Positions 18,238-27,230 are shown, counted from the stretch's first letter. The stretch is 64,000 nucleotides of DNA from Actinomycetota bacterium (GCA_005883215.1 VAYS01000006.1:27387-91386), one strand, 5' to 3'. The notes: generated from the letters alone by a model not told the origin. Translations and numbers: made by a program.

Positions 18238-18525
18238 ATGACCCAGACCGTCGAGCTTCCGCGCACGTCGGGACCGGGGACCGGACGTGGTGGTCCGTGG
18301 CGCGTGATCGTGCGCAACGACAACCACAACACCTTCGACCACGTCGCCGTCACGCTGGCGCAGAACCTCCCGGGCATGACCGTTCCCCGCGGCTACGAGA
18401 TCGCCGACGTCATCCACAACACCGGTCAGGCGATCGTGTGGAGCGGACACCAGGAGCCGGCCGAGCACTACTGGGAGCAGCTGCGCACGGCGGGGCTCAC
18501 GATGGCCCCGCTCGAGCAGGGCTAG
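18238..18525 (+). CDS. clpS: ClpS-family adaptor protein
   Basis: A 95-residue adaptor that delivers N-degron substrates to the ClpAP or ClpCP protease. The core reads VIVRNDNHNTFDHV, then VIHNTGQAIVWSGHQEPAEHYWEQL and a final GLTM-PLE, matching the ClpS domain including the NDxxNTF segment and the substrate-pocket helix. The ATG at 18238 was chosen over an ORF extending upstream because it lies close to the domain. No clpA or clpC is in view. Confidence 0.88.
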   Translation: MTQTVELPRTSGPGTGRGGPWRVIVRNDNHNTFDHVAVTLAQNLPGMTVPRGYEIADVIHNTGQAIVWSGHQEPAEHYWEQLRTAGLTMAPLEQG

Positions 18526-18598
18526 CGCCCGGGGCGACGACACCACGGCGGCGCGCCGGCCCCGCCCGCCGGCCCGCGAGCTCTGTAGGAGGACAGCG

Positions 18599-18922
18599 AT
18601 GATCGTGATCACTGTGTTGATACGGCGGTTGCGCGAGGGCAAGACCTATGAGGACTTCCGCGCCGCCTGGCTGCCCGAGCAGGGCTTTGGCTTCCCCGCC
18701 CGCGTGGTCAGCGCTCGGCGCGCGGGCGACGACCGCGAGATCGTCACCATCGGCTTTAGCGAGCTCGACGAGGCCGAGGCCGAGGCCCAGCTTCAGCGCA
18801 TCGGCCCCCAGGAGCAGCGCCGGCACGACAGGATCGACGCGGTGATCGAGCCCGAGATGACCCGTCGCTTCTACGTGCAGGTCGCCGAGGACGATTTCAC
18901 CGGCGACCCGCCCGAGCGCTGA
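18599..18922 (+). CDS. Hypothetical protein, dimeric alpha/beta-barrel-like
   Basis: A 107-residue cytosolic protein. A strong ribosome binding site (AGGAGG at 18587-18592, 6 bases before the ATG) marks the start. The pattern strand (MIVITVLIRRL), helix (YEDFRAAWLP), strand (REIVTIGFSEL), helix and strand (RRFYVQVAE) suggests a ferredoxin-like dimeric alpha/beta-barrel fold. The function is not recognised. Confidence 0.72.
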   Translation: MIVITVLIRRLREGKTYEDFRAAWLPEQGFGFPARVVSARRAGDDREIVTIGFSELDEAEAEAQLQRIGPQEQRRHDRIDAVIEPEMTRRFYVQVAEDDFTGDPPER

Positions 18923-18940
18923 GCCGGTCCCAGGCGCCGT

Positions 18941-21900
18941 TCAGCGCCGCGGGCGCGGCCGCTTGGCGCGGCCGGTCGGACGGCGCCGGGCCGGCCGGTG
19001 CTTGCGCTTGGGCTTGTGCTTGGGCTTGGCCTTGGGGCAGATCCGGTAGCGCCGGGTCTTTCGCACCAACCTGCCGTTGCGCAGCCGCGCACGGATGCGG
19101 ACCACGAGCGTCGGCTTGCGCCGTCCGCGCAGGTTGATGCGCACGGTCAGGCGGCGCGAGACCTTGACCCGGCGGCCGTTGACGCTGACCGAGGCGCGCC
19201 GCACCCCGCGCACCAGGCGACGCAGCCGCAGGGTGATAAAGCGCCCGGTGCGGCAGCGGCGAGGCCCGGGCACGGCGGTGCCGCCCAGACGCAGGGGACC
19301 GATGTTGCCCGCCCGGTCGATCGCCCGCACGGCGTAGAAGCTCGCCGTGCGCCCGCGCGGGATGACGATCTCCTCGTGGCCCCCGGCCGCCTGGGGCGCC
19401 GCGTCGACCGGCACGCGCCGGGTCGCCGAGACGTTCTCCTGGAAGATCGGCCGGCTGGAGGCGAACACCTCATAGCGGGCCGCGGTGCCCACCTTCCAGT
19501 CGTCGCCCACGGCGGTGAAGGCCAGGGTGTCGTGGGTGGCGCCGCGCCGGATGTGCAGGTCCGAGATCGCGGACGGCGGGCGCGTGTCGTCCCCGTAGTG
19601 GCCGGTGTCGCGGTCGTTTAGGTGCCAGTGCCAGGAGTCCTGGTTGGCCGAGGCCAGCCCCGGCGTGCGGTAGGCGTGCAGCCAGCCCTCGCGCAGCCCG
19701 GTGACCACCGTGTTGTGGCCGTCGCCCGCCAGGTCGCCGACCGCCGGGGTGAACAGGTTCCAGCCGCCCGTCCACTTGGGCCAGTCGGACAGGGGGGCGC
19801 CCGAGCTGCCGTCCCAGCCGTGCATGGCGCCGGAGTCCGAGGCGAGCAGCACATCGGGCTTGCCGTCGCCCGACAGGTCGGCGATCGCCGGCGCGGTGAG
19901 GAACGGCAGGCCCTGCGTGGGCTGGGTGAACTGGCTCAGGTTGGCGCCGCTGTCGGGATTCCAGCCCGCCAGGCCCGAGCGCACGCGCACGCCCACCCCG
20001 GGCTGGGCTACCACGCCGGTGATGATGTCGGTCCCCGCCGATCCCGCCTGCAGCGCGGTGAGCGGTCCGCCGCCCACGTGACCGACCGCCGCGGTGGTGG
20101 TGAAGTGCACTAGCGGCGAGGGCGGGTCCACCGCGCTCTCGGCGGGGATCGACGCCGGCGTCTCGGGGTGCGAGGAGCCCGAGCGCAGGTCGATCGTGTT
20201 GCTCAGCCACAGCCCGGCGTTGGCCACCAGCTGCGGCCCGCCCGAGGAGTCGTAGGAGACTGGGGTCTGGACGCCCTCGGTGATGAAGTCCTGGGCCGTC
20301 CCGTAGCCCTGGGCCGCCGCGTTGACGGTGAGCGGGAAGTGGGGCAGCAGCGGCCCCCCCGGGCGCTTGTTGCCGCGTTCGTCAAACGCGCTGATGTAGC
20401 CGTAGACCGGCGATCCCGAGGAGCCGAAGGCGGTGTCCTGGAGGGCGACCACCACGTCGGGGCGCCCGTCGCCGTCGATGTCGACCAGCGTCGGCGTGGT
20501 GGCCACCTTGTAGTCGCGCGCGTAGGTGTCGGCGCCGTTGGGGTGGCGGGCCGAGTTGGGCGTGTCGGTGGCCACCGGCCAACCGGGCACCGGGCTACCG
20601 TCGGGGCGCCAGGCGTAGACGTGGCCGTCCCACGCCCCCATCACGATGTCGAGCTGGCCGTTGCCCTCCAGGTCGGCCAGGGCGGCGCCGCCTACCGAGC
20701 CGGTGGAGGCGTTGCGCACATAGGGGGTGTCGGGGGGCGGCACGCTCTGGCTGGCGAACTTGCGGTCGGTGGCCACCGGGAAGCCGCTCAGCCGCCGCCC
20801 GCGCCCGTCCCACACGTAGACATGGCCATCCTCGCCGGTGGCCACCACGTCCAGCGCGCCGGTGTGGTGCAGATCCCCCACCGCCAGGGGGGCGTCGATC
20901 GGCTCGTGGGGGAAGGGCACCTCGTGCGAGCGCCAGGCCGCCGTGCCCAGGTAATTGGAGTCATAGGCCGGGTCCACGCCGCGCGCCAGGGCGGTGTGGA
21001 CCGGCCACCCGGGCGCCTCGTGGCCGTCGGGGCGAAGCGCGTGGATGGTGCCGTCCGAGCCGGCCACGATCGTGTCCAGCACGCCCCGTCCCTCGATGTC
21101 GGCCAGCGTGGGCGAGGACTCGAGCGAGGTGCCCAGGTCCTTGTGCAGGGCGGTGACCTCGGAGTCGTCGTGGCGGACCTGAAAGACGCGGCGATCCTCG
21201 CCCAGCCGGCCCGAGGCGTCGAACACTTGTACCCGGACGGTCACGTCGTAGCGCTCGATCGAGAGGCGGTCGGCGGTGGGCGCGCCGTAGGACCCCGACC
21301 AGAACGAGCGCGGGATCCTCGACAGGTCCAGGTCGCCGCCCACGTTCTGGGGGGCGCCGCCGCTGCCCGCGGCGACGGTCTGAAAGTCGGCGTCGGCGGG
21401 CTCGGGTCCCAGCGCGTACTGGATCTGCCAGCGGTAGCCGCCCGAGCGCTTGGCGGCCACGTCGGCGCCGAGGTGGACGCTGCTCGCGGTGGTCGGGTCG
21501 GCCTCCGAATACCAGTCCGGGCCGGTGATGTCGGCGGTGGGGGGGATCGCGCCGTCGTGCACCGCCTTCATCGCCGCGAAGACGTTGGGGCGCCCGTAGC
21601 CGTACTGGATGTTCCACTCGGCCCCCGAGAGCCCGGGAAAGCAGGTGGGGCACGGGGTGGACTGGATCGGGCTGGCCGCCGCGCGCGTGACCTGGAAGAC
21701 CTCGTTGGCGTTCAGCGACCCCGAGATCTGCCCGGCGTTGGCGGCGTCGACGCCGGCCGAGGTGACCAGCGCCGCCACCCCGGCGGTGGTGGGGATCGCC
21801 GTCGAGGTCGAGCCGTCCCCGGTGGGGACCGAGAACAGGGCGTGGGCGCCGTAGGAGGTCAGCGAAGAACGCGAGCGAAACGTGGTGGCGGCGGCGTCGT

Positions 21901-22999
21901 TGGGCCGCGCCTGGCCCATTCGGTTGCTCTGGTCCGAGACCACCGAGTTGCCAGGCCACACGTGGGGAAAGCGCATGCCCTCGGTGTGGTCGGCCGACTC
22001 GAAGTCGTTGGAGGCCCAGGCCAGCGTGACTCCCCGCCGGTAGGCGTACTCGACCGCGGCGCGCATCGACGGCGTCTGGCCCAGCGCGGCGGTGGTGACG
22101 TCGATCACCTTGGCCCCGGCGTCGACGGCGTAGACGATCCCCTCGGCGACCCGGTCGGGTCGGTCGATTGCCTCGTCGCCCATCTTGACCGACAGCAGGC
22201 GACACCCCGGGCACACGCCGGAGTCCAGGAAGTGGTTGTCCGCCTCGCCGGCCAGCGTGCGCGACTCGCCGTTGGCGTGGCCGTAGGCGCTCTGGTCGGT
22301 CTGGGGGTCGTTGGTGTCGCGGTGAAAGTTCCACCCCGAGATGTCGTTCGCATAGCCGTTTGAGTCGTTGTCGAACCTCCCCCCCGGGGTACAGCCCGCG
22401 GCGCCGTCGATCTCGTGGTTGGTGATCTTGCAGTGCCCGAAGGCGACGATCAGGTCCTCGGGCGTGATCCCGCCGGCCTGCGGATGCAGGAAGGGGTGCT
22501 TGACCCGGGGGTCGTCCTTGTAGTCGTCGGCGGTCACCTTCCCGTCGCCGTCGAGGTCGTAGGTGCCGTGGCTGTGGCCCGAGGCGTCCTGGGGGTAGGG
22601 CAGCTCGCCGGTGTTCAGGTAGCCCTGACGGCGCAGGTCGTTGGCGTCGGTGTGGCGCCAGTTGACGCCGCCCTCCATGTAGGCGACGGTGATGTCCCCC
22701 CGGCCGTAGGCCGCCCAGGCGCGGTTGACCGACATGCCGGCCGCCCCCTCGGGGTCCTGGGCCAGCGGCGTGGACTGGGGGATGCAGTCGAACAGGGGCC
22801 AGCCCTCGTTGTTGAACGAGTTGCCCGACGCGGGATTGCGCTCGGCGCTGGCGTAGTCGGGGTCGTTGGGGCCGCTGATCGCCGAGCTGCACGAGGCGGC
22901 CGGGGCGGCGGGGGCAAACGCCCCCCCACACGCGGCCGCGACCGACAGGCAGGCGGCGAGCGCAAGTCCACGCGTACCCCCTCCGAGCTTCATCACCAT
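18941..22999 (-). CDS. Secreted subtilase-like protein with integrin/VCBS-type repeats and basic C-terminal module
   Basis: A 1352-residue exported multidomain protein. After the signal peptide, an S8 subtilisin-like domain spans about residues 85-480. His241 (in YGHANGES), oxyanion Asn331 (WASND) and Ser399 (STSTAIPTTAG) align with the usual motifs, but the usual catalytic Asp is Glu109 (VAYMEGGV). An insert with DLDGDGKVTADD (148-159) looks like a calcium-binding EF/dockerin loop. Several FG-GAP/VCBS-like repeats follow (ADIEGRGVLDTIV, ADLEGNGQLDIVMG, VDIDGDGRPDVVV, ADLSGDGKPDVLLA), forming a likely beta-propeller. The last 104 residues are the shared Cys...YRxC basic module. Protease activity is uncertain because of Glu109. 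Confidence 0.88.
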   Translation of the reverse strand: MVMKLGGGTRGLALAACLSVAAACGGAFAPAAPAASCSSAISGPNDPDYASAERNPASGNSFNNEGWPLFDCIPQSTPLAQDPEGAAGMSVNRAWAAYGRGDITVAYMEGGVNWRHTDANDLRRQGYLNTGELPYPQDASGHSHGTYDLDGDGKVTADDYKDDPRVKHPFLHPQAGGITPEDLIVAFGHCKITNHEIDGAAGCTPGGRFDNDSNGYANDISGWNFHRDTNDPQTDQSAYGHANGESRTLAGEADNHFLDSGVCPGCRLLSVKMGDEAIDRPDRVAEGIVYAVDAGAKVIDVTTAALGQTPSMRAAVEYAYRRGVTLAWASNDFESADHTEGMRFPHVWPGNSVVSDQSNRMGQARPNDAAATTFRSRSSLTSYGAHALFSVPTGDGSTSTAIPTTAGVAALVTSAGVDAANAGQISGSLNANEVFQVTRAAASPIQSTPCPTCFPGLSGAEWNIQYGYGRPNVFAAMKAVHDGAIPPTADITGPDWYSEADPTTASSVHLGADVAAKRSGGYRWQIQYALGPEPADADFQTVAAGSGGAPQNVGGDLDLSRIPRSFWSGSYGAPTADRLSIERYDVTVRVQVFDASGRLGEDRRVFQVRHDDSEVTALHKDLGTSLESSPTLADIEGRGVLDTIVAGSDGTIHALRPDGHEAPGWPVHTALARGVDPAYDSNYLGTAAWRSHEVPFPHEPIDAPLAVGDLHHTGALDVVATGEDGHVYVWDGRGRRLSGFPVATDRKFASQSVPPPDTPYVRNASTGSVGGAALADLEGNGQLDIVMGAWDGHVYAWRPDGSPVPGWPVATDTPNSARHPNGADTYARDYKVATTPTLVDIDGDGRPDVVVALQDTAFGSSGSPVYGYISAFDERGNKRPGGPLLPHFPLTVNAAAQGYGTAQDFITEGVQTPVSYDSSGGPQLVANAGLWLSNTIDLRSGSSHPETPASIPAESAVDPPSPLVHFTTTAAVGHVGGGPLTALQAGSAGTDIITGVVAQPGVGVRVRSGLAGWNPDSGANLSQFTQPTQGLPFLTAPAIADLSGDGKPDVLLASDSGAMHGWDGSSGAPLSDWPKWTGGWNLFTPAVGDLAGDGHNTVVTGLREGWLHAYRTPGLASANQDSWHWHLNDRDTGHYGDDTRPPSAISDLHIRRGATHDTLAFTAVGDDWKVGTAARYEVFASSRPIFQENVSATRRVPVDAAPQAAGGHEEIVIPRGRTASFYAVRAIDRAGNIGPLRLGGTAVPGPRRCRTGRFITLRLRRLVRGVRRASVSVNGRRVKVSRRLTVRINLRGRRKPTLVVRIRARLRNGRLVRKTRRYRICPKAKPKHKPKRKHRPARRRPTGRAKRPRPRR
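18944..19255 (-). other. Cys-bracketed basic C-terminal module (copy 2, on subtilase)
   Basis: This encodes 104 residues with the first Cys 69 residues before the Tyr of YRIC, VNGRRV at module positions 25-30, and a Lys/Arg/Pro tail. It shares layout with the ends of the GH3, GH31 and alpha/beta hydrolase proteins. Confidence 0.7.
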
Positions 23000-23050
23000 C
23001 CTCCTGGCTGCAAGGGAGCCCGCGGGCGGACTCCGCTCAGGCCGGGGATC

Positions 23051-23374
23051 CTACGCCTCGACCGGCTCCTCGGCGACGATCGCCCCGTGGACGAGCTCGT
23101 CGTGCCAGACATAGAGCACCGGCACCTGGTACCAGCTCGAGTGCCGCGCGCGGAAATCGATGAACTCGGGTCCCAGCCAGTAGCGCTCCCAGTCGAGCTT
23201 TCGCTCGAAGTGCGACATCTGCAGGAACTTGTAGCGGTCGTCGCGCGAGCGGTGAACGGCGTAGGCGCTCGCGCCGTAGCGCAGCGCCACCGGGGCGATC
23301 TGGCCGAGGGCGTCGGCCAGCCGGTCGTCCCGCAAGCCGGTGGCGTACCAGGGGATGTGAACGACGCCCGCCAT
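23051..23374 (-). CDS. Hypothetical protein next to crotonyl-CoA reductase
   Basis: A 107-residue protein with no recognised family. It starts MAGVVHIPWYATGLRDDRLAD and is rich in aromatic residues (FERKLDWERYWLGPEF, SSWYQVPVLYVWHDEL). The strand-helix-strand pattern and size fit a dimeric alpha/beta-barrel (monooxygenase-like) fold. The start lies 16 bases after the crotonyl-CoA reductase stop on the same strand, so the two are probably co-transcribed. Confidence 0.7.
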   Translation of the reverse strand: MAGVVHIPWYATGLRDDRLADALGQIAPVALRYGASAYAVHRSRDDRYKFLQMSHFERKLDWERYWLGPEFIDFRARHSSWYQVPVLYVWHDELVHGAIVAEEPVEA

Positions 23375-23390
23375 CAGCGCCGCTTGCGCC

Positions 23391-24647
23391 TCACGCCCCC
23401 ACCTCGGCGCGGATCGCTCCCGGGCCGTCCACCGTGCGGCCCTGGGCCTCCTCGGTGGCGCCGACCAGGATCGCGATCTTGCCCAGGTGCTTGTTCTCGA
23501 GCATCAGCTGATGGGCCTCGGGGACGCCCTCGAAGCCCATCGTCTGCCACAGCACGGGGCGGATCTGCCCCGACTCGATCAGCTCGTTGGCCTTCAGGCA
23601 CTCGTACGCGTTGGCGAAGTGCGAGCCCAGGATCTCCTTCTGGCGCATCCACAGGTAGCGCACGTCGAAGTCCAGGTTGTAGCCGGTGGTCCCGGCGCAG
23701 ATGACGACCTTGCCGAACGGCTTGACGGTGAAGACCGAGGTGGGGAAGGTGGCCTGCCCCACGTGCTCGAAGACGACGTCGGGAGAGTCGCCCAGGATCT
23801 GCTTGACCCGCTTGGCGAAGGCGCGCATGACCTTGGCGCGCGCCTTCTCCTCGTCGGGGCCCTCCGAGCCCGTGCGCATCATCCCGGCGAACTCGTTGCG
23901 GTCGATGTAGTCGACTGCGCCGAGCTGCTTGACCAGCTCGCCCTTGTCCGCGCTGGAGACCACGCCGACCGCGTGGGCGCCGGCGATCTTGCACAGCTGG
24001 GTGGCGAACACGCCCAGTCCGCCGGCTGCGCCCCAGATCAGCACGCGCTGGCCCGCCTGGAGCTCGCACCGGCTGATCAGCATGCGGTAGGCGGTGAAAT
24101 ACACCAGGCCGTAGGAGGCCGCCTCGTCCCAGCTCAGGTTTTGCGGGCGGGGGAGCAGCTGCTGGGCCTGGACCTTGGTGAACTGGGCGAACGAGCCCCA
24201 CGTGGTCTCATAGCCCCAGATCTTCTGCGAGGGGGCGGCGAGCGGGTCCAGGCCGTGCACCTCGGGGTCCTCGTAGGAGGCCTGGTTGCAGTGAATGATG
24301 ACCTCGTCCCCGGGCTTGTAGCGGGTGACGCCCTCGCCCACCTTCCACACCACGCCCGAGGCGTCCGAGCCCCCGATGTGGTGACCGTACTCCTCGTGGT
24401 CGCCGTAGCCGAACACCGACACCGGCTTGCCCAGGGCCGCCCACACGTTGTTGTAGTTGACCCCCGCCGCCATCACGCGCACGATCACCTCGAAGGCCCC
24501 CGGCTCGGGGACCTCGATCTCCTCGAGCTGGAAGGCATCGGTGGGCTGGCCCTCGCGCTCCTGGCGGATCACCCACGCCCCCATCGTGGCGGGCAGCTCC
24601 CCCGGCTCGGTGTCGACGACGGATACCTGCTGGAGATCGATGGCCAC
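23391..24647 (-). CDS. ccr: Crotonyl-CoA carboxylase/reductase
   Basis: A medium-chain dehydrogenase/reductase of about 418 residues that reduces and carboxylates crotonyl-CoA to ethylmalonyl-CoA with NADPH and CO2. Family features include GVNYNNVWAALGKP, EEYGHHIGGSDASG, the nucleotide-binding WGAAGGLGVFATQL and FEHVGQATFPTSVF followed by ICAGTTGYN, which is distinctive for this enzyme. The GTG at 24647 has GAGG six bases upstream; a TTG two codons earlier is the alternative. With the ethylmalonyl-CoA-type mutase and MeaB it supplies key steps of acetyl-CoA assimilation. A pure crotonyl-CoA reductase role cannot be excluded. Confidence 0.93.
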   Translation of the reverse strand: MAIDLQQVSVVDTEPGELPATMGAWVIRQEREGQPTDAFQLEEIEVPEPGAFEVIVRVMAAGVNYNNVWAALGKPVSVFGYGDHEEYGHHIGGSDASGVVWKVGEGVTRYKPGDEVIIHCNQASYEDPEVHGLDPLAAPSQKIWGYETTWGSFAQFTKVQAQQLLPRPQNLSWDEAASYGLVYFTAYRMLISRCELQAGQRVLIWGAAGGLGVFATQLCKIAGAHAVGVVSSADKGELVKQLGAVDYIDRNEFAGMMRTGSEGPDEEKARAKVMRAFAKRVKQILGDSPDVVFEHVGQATFPTSVFTVKPFGKVVICAGTTGYNLDFDVRYLWMRQKEILGSHFANAYECLKANELIESGQIRPVLWQTMGFEGVPEAHQLMLENKHLGKIAILVGATEEAQGRTVDGPGAIRAEVGA

Positions 24648-24759
24648 GCGCAACCTCGGGATTCGCTAGCGAAGAAAGGGCGCCGCCATCCTATTGATTG
24701 TCAATGGCGGCTTTCGCCGCCGGTTGCCGGGCGCGGTGGCGCGATCGATCTGGCGGTCG

Positions 24760-27033
24760 CTACCTGCGCCCTCGCCCCGGCCCGTGCCCGCCGGAGTGCC
24801 CGGGCGGCCCGTGATGGCGCGGGGGACCCGTGCCCGAGCCCCCGCCCGAGCCCGAGCCGGACCCCGACCCCGAGCCCGCCCCCGGGCCCCCGCCCGCGCC
24901 GGTGCCCGAGCCCCCGCCCGCCCCCCCGCCGCCGCCGCTCGCGCCCTTGCCCGGCGCCGCCGGCCCAGAAGCGCCAGGCCCAATGGGCGAGGCTCCGCCG
25001 CCGGGGAGCGCGGGCGCCGGTCGGTGGGGCGGGCTCGTCACCGCGCTCGGGCGGGGCGGAAGCGGCGCGAAGAAGGCGTTGGCGGGCAGGCTGTCCGCCG
25101 GGACGCCGGCGTCGAGCGCGATCAGCTGGGAGAGCGTGTGGCGGAAGCTGATCCCGTAGCGGCGGCGGATCTTCTCCAGGACCGGGTCGTTTAGGTAGAA
25201 GAAGCGGTCGCCGTCGCGCAGCGCCTCGAACTGCTTGCGCCACAGCGCGAGCTGCAGCTGTCCGAACTCGGTCCCCGGGAGGTGGGCCTCGGAGACCAAG
25301 CCCGCGAACGCGTCGACGTTGTCGACCGAGCCGTAGATCGCCCGCAGCCGAGCGGCGAGCGTGCTGCGGCGTGTGTCGAAGACCACCCGGCTGCTCGCGT
25401 CCTCGGCGGCGATCGGGTTGCCGTAGAAGTCGCGCAGCGAGGTGAAGTCCAGGCTGTGGGGGTCGTCGATCGGATCGGCGGGATTGATCTGGGGATCGCT
25501 TCCGAAGCTGTCCGTCGCCTCACCGGTGATCGCGGTGAACGACCGCTTGGGCGCCAACCCCACCGCCTGGCGCAGCTGGTTGTAGGTCGGCATCCCGTTG
25601 TCGCGCCCGCGCTGGACGTCGATCGCTCCCAGGTCCACGACCCCCTGGAAGCAGCCCGGTGTCGTCGGGTCCTCGAAGCAGGCGGAGGGGTCCGAGACGG
25701 TCGGGCCCGGGAACTTGAACAGGATGCTGCGCAGCGCGTCGTCGATCTGCTCGTCGTTGTTGTAGCCCGGCTCCCGGGCCAGGCCGGCCAGCTCGGTGCC
25801 CAGACCCAGCGCGGACAGGAGGTCGGGGTTGAAGAAGGCCACGTTCAGCGACACGTTGAGCGCCAGCTGGGGGGGCGAGCTCCCGGCCACCGGATTCACC
25901 TCGACGCCCATCGCCTGCAGCGCAGAGAGCTGGGGCGGCGTGTACTGGGAGGCGGGGACGGTGATGTGCGACTCGCCGTTGATCATGCTGTGCGCCCGGT
26001 AGGCGACGGTGGCGAACTCGTCCAGCAGCGAGGCGTTTACCCGGCGGCGGTAGCCTCGGTAGGGCCGCAATCGCGCCCCCACTGCGGGCAAGAACTCGCG
26101 GTAGGTGATGTATTGCTGCTCGGCTCCCACCACGCGGCGGGCGATCTGGAAGCGCAGCTCGGCCCGCAGGCTGGCGGGCAGCGCGTCGACGATGCGGTTG
26201 TGCTCGCGCGCGAACAGCGTGTGCAGCGCGGTCAGCGACGCGTTCTCGTTGGCCCGGACATCGCCGGCGACGGTCGCGTCCTGGGGATGGCCGATGAGCT
26301 GCCCGTCGATCACCATCGTCGGAGCGGCGCCCGGGTTGCCGCGCGCGGTGGCCCGGGGGAGGTAGCCGTCGGAGAGCAGCAGGTGGGGACCGCTGTCGGC
26401 GAGGTTGCCGTCGTCGGGCCCCTCGCGCAGCCAGTCCAACCGCTGCGGCGTGCCCCCGTAGACCGACCACCCGTCGATGTAGGAGCTAACCGTGTTGACC
26501 TGCTGGCGCGGGTTCGATGGGCCGGTGCCGGTGCCGGGGGCCACGGCGTCGCGCGCGATCGGGATCTGGCCCAGGTCGTTGCGAAAGCGCTCCAGTGGAT
26601 CGGTCGAGCTGAACGGGATCGATGCGTCCTCGCTGCCGCTCTGCGCCAGACCGAAGGTGTGATCCATGAACTGGCCCCACGTCCACACCAGCTGGCTGAC
26701 GTTGCGCTCGGAGAACACGTCCACGCCCAGCGAGTTGAACGTGCGGTTGCTGGTGTAGCGCGGGTTCGCTCCCGAGACCATCGCCCCGGCGCCATCGGCG
26801 TAGTTGGCCGGCGCGAGGCGCGCATACGGCGTGCCGGCCGCCCCCCAGGTGGGGTGCGCGCGGTTGTTTGCGCTCCCGTCCAGGCTGCGCAGCTCGAAGG
26901 TCAGGGGCCGCGGCGGCGGGGCGCCCCGCCGCGCGCTCGCGGTCGGGGGCGCGGCCGCGGCCACGACGGTCGTCAGGGCGGCGAATAGCCACGCCGTGGG
27001 GCGGCGTGCCCTCCAACTGCGGGGGTCCTCCAT
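24760..27033 (-). CDS. Secreted animal-type haem peroxidase with Gly/Ser-rich tail
   Basis: A 757-residue exported haem peroxidase of the peroxidase-cyclooxygenase superfamily. The signal sequence ends around ASA-RR. The distal site is WGQFMDHTFG (Asp124, His125), the catalytic Arg is in GDVRANENASL (Arg260), followed by HTLFAREHNRI, and the proximal His is in VAYRAHSM (His348). The catalytic residues all appear intact. The last 60 or so residues are Gly/Ser repeats ending in a His/Gly/Arg-rich stretch, which may bind the wall or metals. Bacterial members may produce hypohalous acids or attack lignin-like substrates. Confidence 0.93.
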   Translation of the reverse strand: MEDPRSWRARRPTAWLFAALTTVVAAAAPPTASARRGAPPPRPLTFELRSLDGSANNRAHPTWGAAGTPYARLAPANYADGAGAMVSGANPRYTSNRTFNSLGVDVFSERNVSQLVWTWGQFMDHTFGLAQSGSEDASIPFSSTDPLERFRNDLGQIPIARDAVAPGTGTGPSNPRQQVNTVSSYIDGWSVYGGTPQRLDWLREGPDDGNLADSGPHLLLSDGYLPRATARGNPGAAPTMVIDGQLIGHPQDATVAGDVRANENASLTALHTLFAREHNRIVDALPASLRAELRFQIARRVVGAEQQYITYREFLPAVGARLRPYRGYRRRVNASLLDEFATVAYRAHSMINGESHITVPASQYTPPQLSALQAMGVEVNPVAGSSPPQLALNVSLNVAFFNPDLLSALGLGTELAGLAREPGYNNDEQIDDALRSILFKFPGPTVSDPSACFEDPTTPGCFQGVVDLGAIDVQRGRDNGMPTYNQLRQAVGLAPKRSFTAITGEATDSFGSDPQINPADPIDDPHSLDFTSLRDFYGNPIAAEDASSRVVFDTRRSTLAARLRAIYGSVDNVDAFAGLVSEAHLPGTEFGQLQLALWRKQFEALRDGDRFFYLNDPVLEKIRRRYGISFRHTLSQLIALDAGVPADSLPANAFFAPLPPRPSAVTSPPHRPAPALPGGGASPIGPGASGPAAPGKGASGGGGGAGGGSGTGAGGGPGAGSGSGSGSGSGGGSGTGPPRHHGPPGHSGGHGPGRGRR

Positions 27034-27114
27034 GACCTCATGCCTCTCTCCCTGCCACCGATGCGCGCGCTATGTGGGAGCGGCCGTTTGATCCTATGAC
27101 GCGGGCGCCCCCTG

Positions 27115-27230
27115 GATGTCACGCCGTCGCCGCGGCGGATGTCACGCCGTCGCCGCCGATGTCACGCCGGTGGGCGTCGATGTCACGCCGTGGGCGTCGA
27201 TGTCACGCCGTGTGCGTCGCAGTTACGCCG
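27115..27230. repeat. Tandem repeat of about 20 bp, five copies plus one degenerate
   Basis: The 12-base core GATGTCACGCCG recurs at 27115, 27138, 27158, 27179 and 27199, with a degenerate copy at 27219 (GCAGTTACGCCG). Spacing is 20-23 bases. The last copy runs into the 3' end of the MFS gene. The array lies between the MFS stop and the peroxidase start, both on the minus strand. Its function is not known. Confidence 0.85.

Noticed and set aside
20168..22363. Long plus-strand open frame opposite the subtilase gene
   Set aside because: It has shadow composition (Val/Gly/His/Arg-rich), no start signal and no domain, and lies antisense to clear protein motifs.
24820..24960. GC-rich low-complexity repeat as a separate element
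   Set aside because: It is in frame and encodes the Gly/Ser tail of the peroxidase.
27115..27230. Possible CRISPR array
   Set aside because: The repeat core is only 12 bases, the spacers are about 8-11 bases and similar to each other, and there are no cas genes.
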